The notes: a model not told the origin generated them from the sequence alone. A stretch of 11,048 nucleotides of DNA from an uncultured Ignavibacteriota bacterium (GCA_937983305.1 CALKAJ010000153.1:1-11048), one strand, 5' to 3'. Counted from the stretch's first letter, positions 1 to 8,303 are shown. A program made the numbers and translations.

Positions 1-50
1 GGCGACCACCAAGATCTACACTCTTTCCCTACACGACGCTCTTCCGATCT
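1..50 (+). other. Illumina TruSeq/P5 adapter remnant (artefact)
   Basis: These 50 bases match the 3' part of the Illumina P5/TruSeq universal adapter, including its end ACACGACGCTCTTCCGATCT at 31-50. The only difference I see from the standard adapter is A instead of G at position 11. The insert starts at 51, directly after the terminal T used in TA ligation. Read in the frame of the downstream gene, the adapter translates without a stop and gives the peptide HSFPTRRSSDL, a well-known contaminant of predicted proteins. It should be trimmed and not annotated. Confidence 0.97.
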
Positions 51-51
51 A

Positions 52-2010
52 GAAGACCCGGAATATTATTTCTACTCTCCTAAGATGAAAATTATTCCCA
101 AAGATAAGGTTATCGCTCAGTCGGTATTTTTATATATAGAAGGAGTCCCCGTTTTCTGGATTCCATTTGCTGTTTTTCCTGATAGAGCAGGAAGGTCTTC
201 CGGATTAATAGTCCCCACTTATGGAAATGATGCAACTTATGGAGTTTATTTCGCTAAGATGGGATATTTCTGGGCAATGAGCGACTACACTGATATAAAC
301 TTCACTGCTTCAATATTTACCAAAGGACGATTTGATTTTAATTCAAGATTCCGGTATGCTCTGAAATATAATTTCTCGGGCGAATTCAATGCAGGTTTAT
401 CTGTTATCAGATTAGGAGAAGATAAGGATGTTGATAAATTTTCATCAACTGAATGGCAGCTGGCACTTACACACAATCAGCAGATTAATCCGACTACAAG
501 CTTAAGCGGTAATTTGAATTTCCTCAGCGGTAAATCGTATTACGATAACAATACAAATAATCTGAATGACCTTTTAAGACAAAATGCAGTATCAAATCTT
601 ACCCTTTCGAAATACTGGGAGGAAACTCCATTTTCGATGTCTTTGAATTATTACAGAGACCAGAATCTTACTAACGGAGATGTTAACGAAAACATACCGT
701 CATTAAATTTCAACATAACGCAGACATATCCTTTCAGAGCCGGATATTCCGCTTCGGATGATGCCAATTTCTATGAGTACATTGGGTTTTCATACAACGG
801 CAGCGGAATATACAACAGATATAAAAGAACTGTTCAGGGATTTCTTTCAGACTCAACCGTAAGAGATGAAAGACCGGGAGTACAGCATAATATATCAATA
901 AACTACTCTCCAAAAACAAGCTATGTAAATTTCATACCTTTCTTCAGCTACACGGAAAAGTGGTATTCAAGTTCTGTAAATAAATATTATGATGCCGGCT
1001 CAAATTCCGTTATAACCGAAAATGTAAACGGATTCAAAGCGGCAAGATATTTTTCAATGGGTGTTTCAATGAACACAAAATTTGTAGGAATCTTCAAACC
1101 AAATGTATTCGGCATAACTGGTATAAGACATACTGTAACACCTGCAATTTCCTACGTTTTTACTCCTGATTTTTCTTCGGAGAAATGGGGCTACTACAAA
1201 TCATATACAGATGCTTCAGGAAGAGAGGTGAAATATTCTGTTTTTGAAAACGGTATTTTTGGCGGAACTCCTTTCGGAGAAAGCCAGTCGCTTGCTTTCA
1301 CAATGAGCAATTTATTTGAGATGAAAACTAAAGTAAACGATACACTTGATAATAAATTTCAGTTGTTTAATCTCAATGCAGGTATTAATTACAATTTCGC
1401 CGCCGATTCTCTGAAATGGTCTGACTTACGGCTTGACTTCAGAACTCAGATAGGAGGCTTATTAAACTTTGCGGGCGGTGCAACTTTTAATCTCTATAAA
1501 TACGATAACATTTCAAAAACAAGAATTAATCAATTTTTATTCAGCACAGACGGAAAATTAGCCGACCTGACAAATGTCAATTTTAACATTTCATCGAACT
1601 TTAATTTCGGGATTGCGAGTTTCAACACGGGAGGCAAAGATTCCCTGAATAAAAACACAGACCCGGTTAAATATAACATCCCGATTTCAGGCGGAATTAA
1701 TTACAACTTTTCCGAATCCAGACCTACACCGGAAGCAACTTTCAAATCGTCGAATATAAACGGAAATATTTCATTCAGCTTCAGCGAAAAATGGAAATTT
1801 TCATTTACAACAAGTTATGATTTAATTAACAAACAAATATCGGCTCCATATATTACCGCATACAGGGATTTGAATTCCTGGGAAATGGATTTCAGCTGGT
1901 ACCCTTCGGGATTTTACAGAGGCTTCAAACTTGAAATAAGGATAAAAGCTCCGCAATTAAAAGATATTAAAGTAACCAAACAAACAAATCCGAGAGGAGT
2001 ATATGAATAA
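52..2010 (+). CDS. lptD: LPS-assembly protein LptD, C-terminal part (5' truncated by contig end)
   Basis: This looks like the outer-membrane beta-barrel protein LptD (OstA/Imp family), which inserts lipopolysaccharide into the outer leaflet. The reading frame is open from the first real base, so the gene is cut at its 5' end. About 652 residues remain. The first of them, EDPEYYFYSPKMKIIPKDKV, then LYIEGVPVFWIPFAVFP (about residues 26-42) and SGLIVPTYG, match the segment just before the barrel in LptD proteins of this phylum. The rest is rich in alternating aromatic/polar strands (for example FNITQTYPF, GINYNFAADSL, ISFSFSEKWKFSF), as expected for a large barrel. It ends in a strand WYPSGFYRGFKLEIRIK and a short polar tail. 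The signal peptide and the LptA-like periplasmic domain are missing. The ATG at 85 is an internal Met, not the start. The gene overlaps dapF by 8 bases. The family call is good; strict LptD orthology versus another OstA-like barrel is less certain. Confidence 0.82.
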   Translation, partial: EDPEYYFYSPKMKIIPKDKVIAQSVFLYIEGVPVFWIPFAVFPDRAGRSSGLIVPTYGNDATYGVYFAKMGYFWAMSDYTDINFTASIFTKGRFDFNSRFRYALKYNFSGEFNAGLSVIRLGEDKDVDKFSSTEWQLALTHNQQINPTTSLSGNLNFLSGKSYYDNNTNNLNDLLRQNAVSNLTLSKYWEETPFSMSLNYYRDQNLTNGDVNENIPSLNFNITQTYPFRAGYSASDDANFYEYIGFSYNGSGIYNRYKRTVQGFLSDSTVRDERPGVQHNISINYSPKTSYVNFIPFFSYTEKWYSSSVNKYYDAGSNSVITENVNGFKAARYFSMGVSMNTKFVGIFKPNVFGITGIRHTVTPAISYVFTPDFSSEKWGYYKSYTDASGREVKYSVFENGIFGGTPFGESQSLAFTMSNLFEMKTKVNDTLDNKFQLFNLNAGINYNFAADSLKWSDLRLDFRTQIGGLLNFAGGATFNLYKYDNISKTRINQFLFSTDGKLADLTNVNFNISSNFNFGIASFNTGGKDSLNKNTDPVKYNIPISGGINYNFSESRPTPEATFKSSNINGNISFSFSEKWKFSFTTSYDLINKQISAPYITAYRDLNSWEMDFSWYPSGFYRGFKLEIRIKAPQLKDIKVTKQTNPRGVYE

Positions 2011-2851
2011 AACTGATTACAGAAAATATTCCGGTGCGGGTAATAATTTTTTACTCGTAAATAATACTAATGATGACTTAAAGAATCTTGATAAAATCAC
2101 CATAGAATTAATTGAAAAAGAAAAAGGCGAAAACTTCGACGGAGTGATTTTTCTGGAGGGTTCAGACATTGCCGATTTTAAAATGAATTATTATAATAAA
2201 GACGGCACGGGAAATGCACTATGCGGAAACGGATTAAGATGTACGATGAAATATATACTCGACAATAACTTTTCTAACAGGAAAGAACTGACAATTGAGG
2301 CAGTAAATAATATTTATGCGGCTGAATATAAAAGTGATGATTTTATTACAATTCACTTCCCTCCTCCCAAAAAAATAAAACTGAAATTTAAGCTCAAAGT
2401 TCAGTTTCTTGAATGGTGGTCGCTTCTTACCGCTTCATATTTTGATGTAGGAGCTCCTCACCTTATAGTTTTCATAGATAACATTGAAAAACCCGTTGTC
2501 AAATCTTTAAACGAAGTTGATATTGATAACTGGGGCAGAAATCTCAGGATGCACAAAGATTTGATGCCGGAAGGTACAAATGTAAATTTTGTGGAAGTTG
2601 TTTCGGTTGAAAACAGTGAGATAGCAATCAGAACGTTTGAAAGAGGGGTTGAGGGAGAAACTCTTGCCTGCGGCACAGGCTCTATATCGGCGGCACTCTC
2701 GGCTTATGCGGAGAGAAATATCCAACCGCCTGTTAAAATTCACACACGCTCAAACAGAATACTGACAGTTGATTTCAAAGTAATTGAAAATAAAATCAGA
2801 AATCTTACTTTATCAGGACCTGCCGAAGAGCTAATCTCTGACCGAATTTAA
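2003..2851 (+). CDS. dapF: diaminopimelate epimerase
   Basis: DapF converts LL- to meso-diaminopimelate in the cytoplasm, for lysine and peptidoglycan synthesis, by a cofactor-free two-cysteine mechanism. At 282 residues it has normal family length. Both catalytic cysteine motifs are present: ALCGNGLRC with Cys74, and ERGVEGETLACGTG with Cys223. Other family signatures are KYSGAGNNF near the N-terminus, GAPHLIVFI (150-158), GRNLRMHKDLMPEGTNVNFV (178-197) and the late GPAEE (272-276). The ATG at 2003 lies inside the end of lptD and is preceded by AGAGGAG at 1993-1999. The spacing to the ATG is short (3 bases), but no other start fits the N-terminal motif better. The overlap suggests translational coupling and co-transcription with lptD. 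One oddity is that the usual GNDF of the N-terminal motif reads GNNF here (Asn15 for Asp). The C-terminal codons overlap the convergent MarR gene by 21 bases. Confidence 0.95.
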   Translation: MNKTDYRKYSGAGNNFLLVNNTNDDLKNLDKITIELIEKEKGENFDGVIFLEGSDIADFKMNYYNKDGTGNALCGNGLRCTMKYILDNNFSNRKELTIEAVNNIYAAEYKSDDFITIHFPPPKKIKLKFKLKVQFLEWWSLLTASYFDVGAPHLIVFIDNIEKPVVKSLNEVDIDNWGRNLRMHKDLMPEGTNVNFVEVVSVENSEIAIRTFERGVEGETLACGTGSISAALSAYAERNIQPPVKIHTRSNRILTVDFKVIENKIRNLTLSGPAEELISDRI

Positions 2852-3274
2852 TAAATTATTAAGTTGTCTGGAATCTTCATCCGAAAGTTTAACAATGTCA
2901 TCTCCGATTTTGGAATTTGAATCAATCTCGGAAAGAAGCTTCATACCTGATTCCGTAATTCTTATGCTTAATTCCCTTCTGTCTTCATCAGAGCTTTCTT
3001 TTACAAGATAACCTTTATTCAAAAGTTTTTCTACTATTCTGGTAGTATTGGAATGTCTGTTAATCATTCTGCACGAAATCTCTTTAAGACAAATCGAATC
3101 AGGACTTGAACCTCTCAGAATCCTTAAAACGTTATATTGTTCGTTGGTGAGATTATATTTTTTTAATTCAGCATAAATTTTATTACTCACCCAGTTAGAT
3201 GTAAAAATAATATTAATCAGTGCTTTTTGCTGTTCACTGCTGAATTTTGATTTTAATTCGTTCTCGATTTTCAT
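2831..3274 (-). CDS. MarR-family winged-helix transcriptional regulator
   Basis: This 147-residue protein has the length and layout of a MarR regulator, a dimer that binds palindromic operators and is usually released by a small ligand or by oxidation. The N-terminal dimerisation helices span about residues 12-40. The recognition helix lies near 73-86 (RHSNTTRIVEKLLNKGY). The wing carries the conserved DRR (98-100) followed by SIRITESG, and a C-terminal helix (130-145) completes the dimer interface. It has cysteines at 62 and 68, but no N-terminal OhrR-type cysteine that I can recognise, so redox sensing is not supported. It starts 20 bases after the stop of the 1651-residue gene on the same strand, so the two are probably co-transcribed. 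I see no clear Shine-Dalgarno sequence before its ATG. It converges on dapF with a 21-base overlap. Ligand and targets cannot be told from the sequence. Confidence 0.9.
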   Translation of the reverse strand: MKIENELKSKFSSEQQKALINIIFTSNWVSNKIYAELKKYNLTNEQYNVLRILRGSSPDSICLKEISCRMINRHSNTTRIVEKLLNKGYLVKESSDEDRRELSIRITESGMKLLSEIDSNSKIGDDIVKLSDEDSRQLNNLLNSVRD

Positions 3275-3294
3275 ATCAAAATTTAGAACAAATA

Positions 3295-6200
3295 TTATTT
3301 TTTAAGGTTCAACTTTTTTGCAGGGTCTGTGACTGCGCCGATTTTTGCCGCTAATCCTTTTTTGTTTTTAATTTCCTCTTCCGAGACGAAAATAATATCA
3401 AGTAATCCCTGCGTTTTATATCCGGTCTTAAGAAAATTCATTTCCGAAAGTGCCAGACTCCATCCGTTAAACCATTCGGCAAGCCGTCCTTTCTGTTCAT
3501 CGCTTCCTTCGAAATGTACAAGCAAATCTATATCACTATCCGGACCGGCTGTAGCACTTATCGTACTGCCTGTTATATATAAACCTTTTACTCCGAATTT
3601 TTCCGCATCAAGACCGGCTGCTATTCTTTCCGCCATTTTTACGCGCCACATCCAGCAATCTTCAATTTTCATATTCTTATCTGCCTTTTCATATACAAAA
3701 TCTTCATTTCCCGTTGAAGGCGGAACTAATATTCCGACTGCTTCATCTATATCTGCATTCATCAGAACACGTAAAACTCTTCCATAGGAAGATTTCATTA
3801 CATCAATTACTTTAATTACATTGCTCAGATAATAAAATTCCGGCAGTACATCCGATAAAATGTTATGGCTGTATTTTAAGAATTCCTCATTGAAGATAAT
3901 TCCCGGCTCATCCGGATATAACGGTAAATACCTGATTTGTGCTTCTACGAGGTCCTGAAAAAAGTGTGTGCCAAAAGATAAATCAGGACTGTAGCTTCCT
4001 TTTTTCTTAGCCACTTCAATCAAAACAGACGTATTATTTATATCCGAATATGTTACATTTACTCCGAGTTTTATATCTCCGCGGCTTCCCCATCTGCCGG
4101 GACCCATAAGTATAAATTTCCTTTTGGGAAGAATTTTATTTAATTTTCCTACCACATTTCCTATTGACTTCAAATACATTAACTCTGACAGTTTACCGTA
4201 TTCTTCGGGGTCAACATAAACAATATGAGTAATATCCGGTACTTTACCGTTTGAAACAAATTTATTTGCACTAAATACTATTCTGTCTTTGGGAATATCC
4301 CTTGGAATTTCAGCAGGCGTGCTCTCAACGGAGAAACTCTGAGGTCTGCATTGCAATAAATAGAACTGCTTTCCGTCTGATGCAAATTCAATATCAACCG
4401 GAGTATTCATTTTATCTTTTAATTCATTCAGGATTGCCTGCAATTTCGGAATAAAATCCGAACCCGTTACAAGTCTGTTAAAAGTAACAACGAGCGAATC
4501 AGGGTCAGTATCAAGATCAAGTCCTGCTAAGTCTTTTATGTGGTCGTGTTCAATTTTTGAAAATACCTGATTCATCGAAGGATAATCTTCTCCGATTTCC
4601 TTCAGCAGGTCGCGTATTTCGTGTGTCTCAAATGTATTTGTCTCAAGATTTATTACATCAATCTTTTGCGGTGAATATCTTATTATATCCTCTGCTGTAA
4701 TATTTACTCTTAAATTCGGTTTTCCCGGAGCTATCAAAACGGGATAATCGTCTCCAACTCTATCAACTGCTCTTGTTCCCAAACCGGGAACTAACCTTAT
4801 TAATCCGTCATCACGTTTAATTCTCGGTGACCATCTGAACTCATTGTTGCTGAAGGCAACGCCGGCGAATGAAGGGAAGAAATATTTTCCTACTTTAGTA
4901 CCTATTACCTGCTGGATTAATACTCCCATCTCTTCCTGATAATCAAGCAAACCTTTTTCGGCTCTGTATTCAATCGGGTCCGGACTGAAAATCGAAGAGT
5001 AAACTTCGGCAATAGCATCAAGCAAAGCATCAAGTCTTTTAACTTTCGAACCCTGATTAGCGAGGAATAAACTTTTATATTTTCCGGAAAATGCGGAGCC
5101 GAGCCGGTCTTCGAGCAAGCTTGAACTTCTTACAATTAAAGGTGAATCACCAAATACTTCAAGCGCCCCGGCAAGCTGTTTCATTATTTCCGGACGGAAA
5201 TTAGAATTCTTAAACAGCTGAATAATGGCGGGGTATTCCTGTCTGATTTGGTCTTTGCTTTTATATTTTTGCTCAATAACCTCTTCGAGATTATTATAAT
5301 GCAAAAATTCCATTAAAGCATCGGAGGCAACATACCAGGATTTTGGAGTTCTGATATTCTTCAGCAGTTCATTATTAAGGGAAGCTTTTCTCAGTATTTT
5401 ATGAGCTACATAAAGCCCCATTCCTTTTCCGCCAATTTTCCCCTGACTTCTTTGCGGGTAAATCATTTTGTTGATAAGTCTCGCAAAATCGTGAATTTTA
5501 ACAAAGTCTTTAGCGATATTTATCAAATCGAGCTGGTCGGATAAAAGTCTTCTTGTAAGAGAAGCTTTAATCCCCTTTTCAACCGAATCCGATAACTGGT
5601 CTGATTCGGGTATTATCAGTTCAAACCTTCTTAATGCTTCGGATATTTCATCCAATGTCGAGCTGTTATCTTCAAGAACTCTTACGAGAATATTTGCTTT
5701 ATCTTCCTGAATCCATTTTTGGATTCTGAACAATATTTCCGAATCAGTGAGATAAGACGGTGCAATTTTAAATATCTCATTACTTACGTCTAACGGTTTA
5801 GTTCTTATTATCGGAATGTTTTCATCGGCAGTATCTTCTTCTCCTTTTTCATCGTGCGAGGTTTTCGGAAGTAAATTTTCTGCTTCCTCTATTCCCCGGC
5901 AGCATAAGAAGTTTAACATTTTCCTGCTGATAATTTTAAACAAATTAACATCGGTTCTTCTCAGCAAATCGAGCGCAATCATCCATTCCTTTTTAGTCTC
6001 TTTTTCAGGGCTTCTATCTCCGGTGGTCTTATAGTCATCAAAAAGTTGTCTCAATTGATTATGCAATAAAAATCCGGAAATTCTTTCGGCAATCGTATTA
6101 ATTAGTTTTCTTTCCTCTTTAAGAAAAGGACCTTCCGCCGAAACGGGTTTTCGCTCGGTATAGTAAACATAAATCTGTCCGACTGAAGTATCCTGAACAA

Positions 6201-8250
6201 CTATTTCCGTCATTAATTCCCATTGCGATTCTTTGTAATTAGGAGAAGTAAAAATTTTATCTTCTATAACTAATTTTACGGTGCAGACATCAGGGAACTG
6301 AAAACCGGGAGGAATTGCTTTTACAATTTCTCTGAAAATATAATCAACATCAAGAGTATGATTATTGAGTAATTCCTCGATACTGTAAAGACAGTTTAGC
6401 TCTTTTGCCCTTTCCTGTAAGGCAGATAAAATTTTATCAAGTGTTGATTCTTTCTCACTCATTTTTATGATTATTCCTTTTCCGGTTTTAGCGTCGGCTT
6501 TAATTTTAAGCGGTGAATTAAATCTAATATGTTTTACAAATTGAGTTTCTTCTTCAATTGCACCTGTTTCATTTAATTTCGATTCATCGGCATTCAGCAA
6601 TTCCCAGTTAATTCCATCCGTAAATTCTTTTTTATCATCTTTATCCGCTAAGCTCTTTACCGAGAAATACAAAACACCGAAGCTGATTAAATTATGGAAG
6701 AAATGCGAACCCTGACTCATTTCCACATTCATTCCTTCGAGAACAGATTCCACGATAACCTTTGCACCTGCTATCTGTCCCCAGTTAACCGGAATGCCAA
6801 GCCATGAATCGGAACTGCCCCATCTTCCAAATCCAATAAGAAGATACGGATTTTTACTTTCGACAAGCTTTTTGTTTATTCCCTCAATTTCCGCCGCTAT
6901 GAGTTTTGTATTTTTTGCTTCAAAAACATCCGGCTTAACAAATACTATGTCGTAAATATTATTTATGTAAGAATTCCCGAGACTGTGTTTTGTATATACA
7001 ATGCAGTCTTTAGAATTAATTTCTTCATCGTTGATTTCAATTGCCTCATCCGAAACAAACATAGGCCTTACCTGTAAAAATCCAAAACGAATCTCATTGC
7101 CTTTATTTTCCGTTTTATCAAAGTTAATTGCGAATTCAATTTCAACCGGTTTCCCGATATCATCAACACAAACTTTCATCAGCCGTTTGATAAACTCATT
7201 CAGCTTAAATAAATTCAGGTTTAAAATCGGAGCAAAATTCAATACTCTCGCACCCGGATTTCCAATGCCGGGAATTAATCTGTCAGAGCCGCCGTCATAA
7301 GTAGAGGCAATCAGGTCAAGTACTTTATCATTCTCGGCATCTGAAATTGTTGCTTTCGTTAGATATTCAATTTCATTCACCGGATCGTAAGCAGGAATCT
7401 TACCCATATTAACAGCCCAGAAATCTTTTTGAGTAAGATTTATTATTTGTTTCACATCTCCGAAAGGCGGAGGTGCTTTAGGCAAAGCCGGACAATAATT
7501 CCACGAAACTCCGCCGTCAACAATTGTTTTTCCCAAACCGAGAGCAAGATTTACAACGCCGTCTTCCGCTTTTGCTTTGCCAAACGGATAGAAGTTATAC
7601 GAGCGCGCAACCCCTGATATTACAGGATAAAATCTGTTTTTATATCTCTTACCAACAACTTCCTGAATAATAATTGCCATTTTCTCATCTTCAATCCTGT
7701 GATTTGTAGCCTTGAAATAATCTTTAGCTTCCTTAAGAAATGTAGATGAGTAAACAAATTTAATTGCTTCAGTTAATTTTTTAAATCTTGTATTTAAGTC
7801 AACCTGATTATTTGGCAGTTTTTTTGTTCCGTAAATTCCTGCAAAAGGTTCTTTTAAAGAATCTTCAAGCAGACTTGAAGACCTGACAGCAAGAGGAACA
7901 TTAACTTTGGTTATATATGCTCTTAAATCCCCGATTAATTCCGGCGGCAAACTTGCCTTTTGAAACTCGGAAAGAATTACTTCGTCAGACATATCCGAAT
8001 AAGCAATTTCAAAAAGATTATTCATAGTCATAAATCTGTCGAATACATCAGTTCCCATTACGGTCATAAACGGAATATCAATTTTTATTCCTTCGAAATT
8101 ATTAATGAGTGAGCTTTCCTCGAGAACATTTTTTATCTGAGCAAGACTTGAAGCTTTCCCCCCTAAGGAACCGCTTCCAATCCTTGTAATTTTATCTACA
8201 GCAGGGTTAAATTTGTCCCTGTCGAATTGGAGAATATCCGGTTTCTTCAC
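3295..8250 (-). CDS. Tandem PEP-synthase/PPDK-type ATP-grasp protein with GAF-like sensor and C-terminal nucleotidyltransferase
   Basis: This 1651-residue protein is probably cytoplasmic; I see no signal peptide or membrane segment. Copy A (25-400) and copy B (936-1305) are both PPDK_N-type ATP-grasp domains. By comparison with pyruvate phosphate dikinase, the ATP-site residues are present in both: Lys32/Arg123/Glu370/Glu372/Gln393/Arg395 and Lys942/Arg1041/Asp1286/Glu1288/Gln1300/Arg1302. Each copy is followed by a similar extra module with GRWGS (475-479; 1395-1399) and G-S/T-H-F-F (His516; His1429). A GAF-like sensory segment (about 602-730) and a helical region (about 740-925) link the halves. 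Residues 1530-1651 are a minimal nucleotidyltransferase: GS at 1561-1562, DSDID at 1571-1575, and a third Asp at 1618. The phosphohistidine and PEP/pyruvate domains of true PEP synthase are not visible, so a role in gluconeogenesis is unlikely. The start is GTG at 8250, with an in-frame stop close upstream and no clear ribosome site. The biochemical role is unknown; I infer signalling. Confidence 0.85.
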   Translation of the reverse strand: MKKPDILQFDRDKFNPAVDKITRIGSGSLGGKASSLAQIKNVLEESSLINNFEGIKIDIPFMTVMGTDVFDRFMTMNNLFEIAYSDMSDEVILSEFQKASLPPELIGDLRAYITKVNVPLAVRSSSLLEDSLKEPFAGIYGTKKLPNNQVDLNTRFKKLTEAIKFVYSSTFLKEAKDYFKATNHRIEDEKMAIIIQEVVGKRYKNRFYPVISGVARSYNFYPFGKAKAEDGVVNLALGLGKTIVDGGVSWNYCPALPKAPPPFGDVKQIINLTQKDFWAVNMGKIPAYDPVNEIEYLTKATISDAENDKVLDLIASTYDGGSDRLIPGIGNPGARVLNFAPILNLNLFKLNEFIKRLMKVCVDDIGKPVEIEFAINFDKTENKGNEIRFGFLQVRPMFVSDEAIEINDEEINSKDCIVYTKHSLGNSYINNIYDIVFVKPDVFEAKNTKLIAAEIEGINKKLVESKNPYLLIGFGRWGSSDSWLGIPVNWGQIAGAKVIVESVLEGMNVEMSQGSHFFHNLISFGVLYFSVKSLADKDDKKEFTDGINWELLNADESKLNETGAIEEETQFVKHIRFNSPLKIKADAKTGKGIIIKMSEKESTLDKILSALQERAKELNCLYSIEELLNNHTLDVDYIFREIVKAIPPGFQFPDVCTVKLVIEDKIFTSPNYKESQWELMTEIVVQDTSVGQIYVYYTERKPVSAEGPFLKEERKLINTIAERISGFLLHNQLRQLFDDYKTTGDRSPEKETKKEWMIALDLLRRTDVNLFKIISRKMLNFLCCRGIEEAENLLPKTSHDEKGEEDTADENIPIIRTKPLDVSNEIFKIAPSYLTDSEILFRIQKWIQEDKANILVRVLEDNSSTLDEISEALRRFELIIPESDQLSDSVEKGIKASLTRRLLSDQLDLINIAKDFVKIHDFARLINKMIYPQRSQGKIGGKGMGLYVAHKILRKASLNNELLKNIRTPKSWYVASDALMEFLHYNNLEEVIEQKYKSKDQIRQEYPAIIQLFKNSNFRPEIMKQLAGALEVFGDSPLIVRSSSLLEDRLGSAFSGKYKSLFLANQGSKVKRLDALLDAIAEVYSSIFSPDPIEYRAEKGLLDYQEEMGVLIQQVIGTKVGKYFFPSFAGVAFSNNEFRWSPRIKRDDGLIRLVPGLGTRAVDRVGDDYPVLIAPGKPNLRVNITAEDIIRYSPQKIDVINLETNTFETHEIRDLLKEIGEDYPSMNQVFSKIEHDHIKDLAGLDLDTDPDSLVVTFNRLVTGSDFIPKLQAILNELKDKMNTPVDIEFASDGKQFYLLQCRPQSFSVESTPAEIPRDIPKDRIVFSANKFVSNGKVPDITHIVYVDPEEYGKLSELMYLKSIGNVVGKLNKILPKRKFILMGPGRWGSRGDIKLGVNVTYSDINNTSVLIEVAKKKGSYSPDLSFGTHFFQDLVEAQIRYLPLYPDEPGIIFNEEFLKYSHNILSDVLPEFYYLSNVIKVIDVMKSSYGRVLRVLMNADIDEAVGILVPPSTGNEDFVYEKADKNMKIEDCWMWRVKMAERIAAGLDAEKFGVKGLYITGSTISATAGPDSDIDLLVHFEGSDEQKGRLAEWFNGWSLALSEMNFLKTGYKTQGLLDIIFVSEEEIKNKKGLAAKIGAVTDPAKKLNLKK

Positions 8251-8269
8251 TTGAGTTAATTATTTTGTT

Positions 8270-8303
8270 AAAAAATAAGGCTGCCGTAAAAAACGACAGC
8301 CTT
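8270..8303 (-). terminator. Rho-independent terminator of the glutamate dehydrogenase gene
   Basis: On the minus strand an 11-base-pair stem (arms 8293-8303 and 8277-8287) closes a five-base U loop and is followed by A and a run of six U (8275-8270). One pair is G-U on the minus strand but would be a C-A mismatch on the plus strand, which fixes the orientation. It lies 20 bases after the glutamate dehydrogenase stop and ends only 19 bases before the GTG of the next gene, so it would separate the two transcripts unless read through. Confidence 0.88.

Noticed and set aside
85..87. ATG as the start of the lptD gene
   Set aside because: The frame is open upstream and encodes LptD-like residues EDPEYYFYSPK just before this Met, so it is internal and the true start is beyond the contig end.
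2831..2851. Frameshift or wrong stop at the dapF/MarR junction
   Set aside because: Both proteins have normal length and intact C-terminal patterns, so the 21-base convergent overlap appears real.
3329..3787. 152-codon plus-strand open frame
   Set aside because: It lies opposite the nucleotidyltransferase end of the large gene, has Ser/Pro-rich low-complexity content and shows no motif; it is a shadow frame.
3295..8250. Calling the large gene a metabolic PEP synthase or pyruvate phosphate dikinase (ppsA/ppdK)
   Set aside because: Only the ATP-grasp part is present, twice. The phosphohistidine and PEP-binding domains needed for that reaction are not visible.
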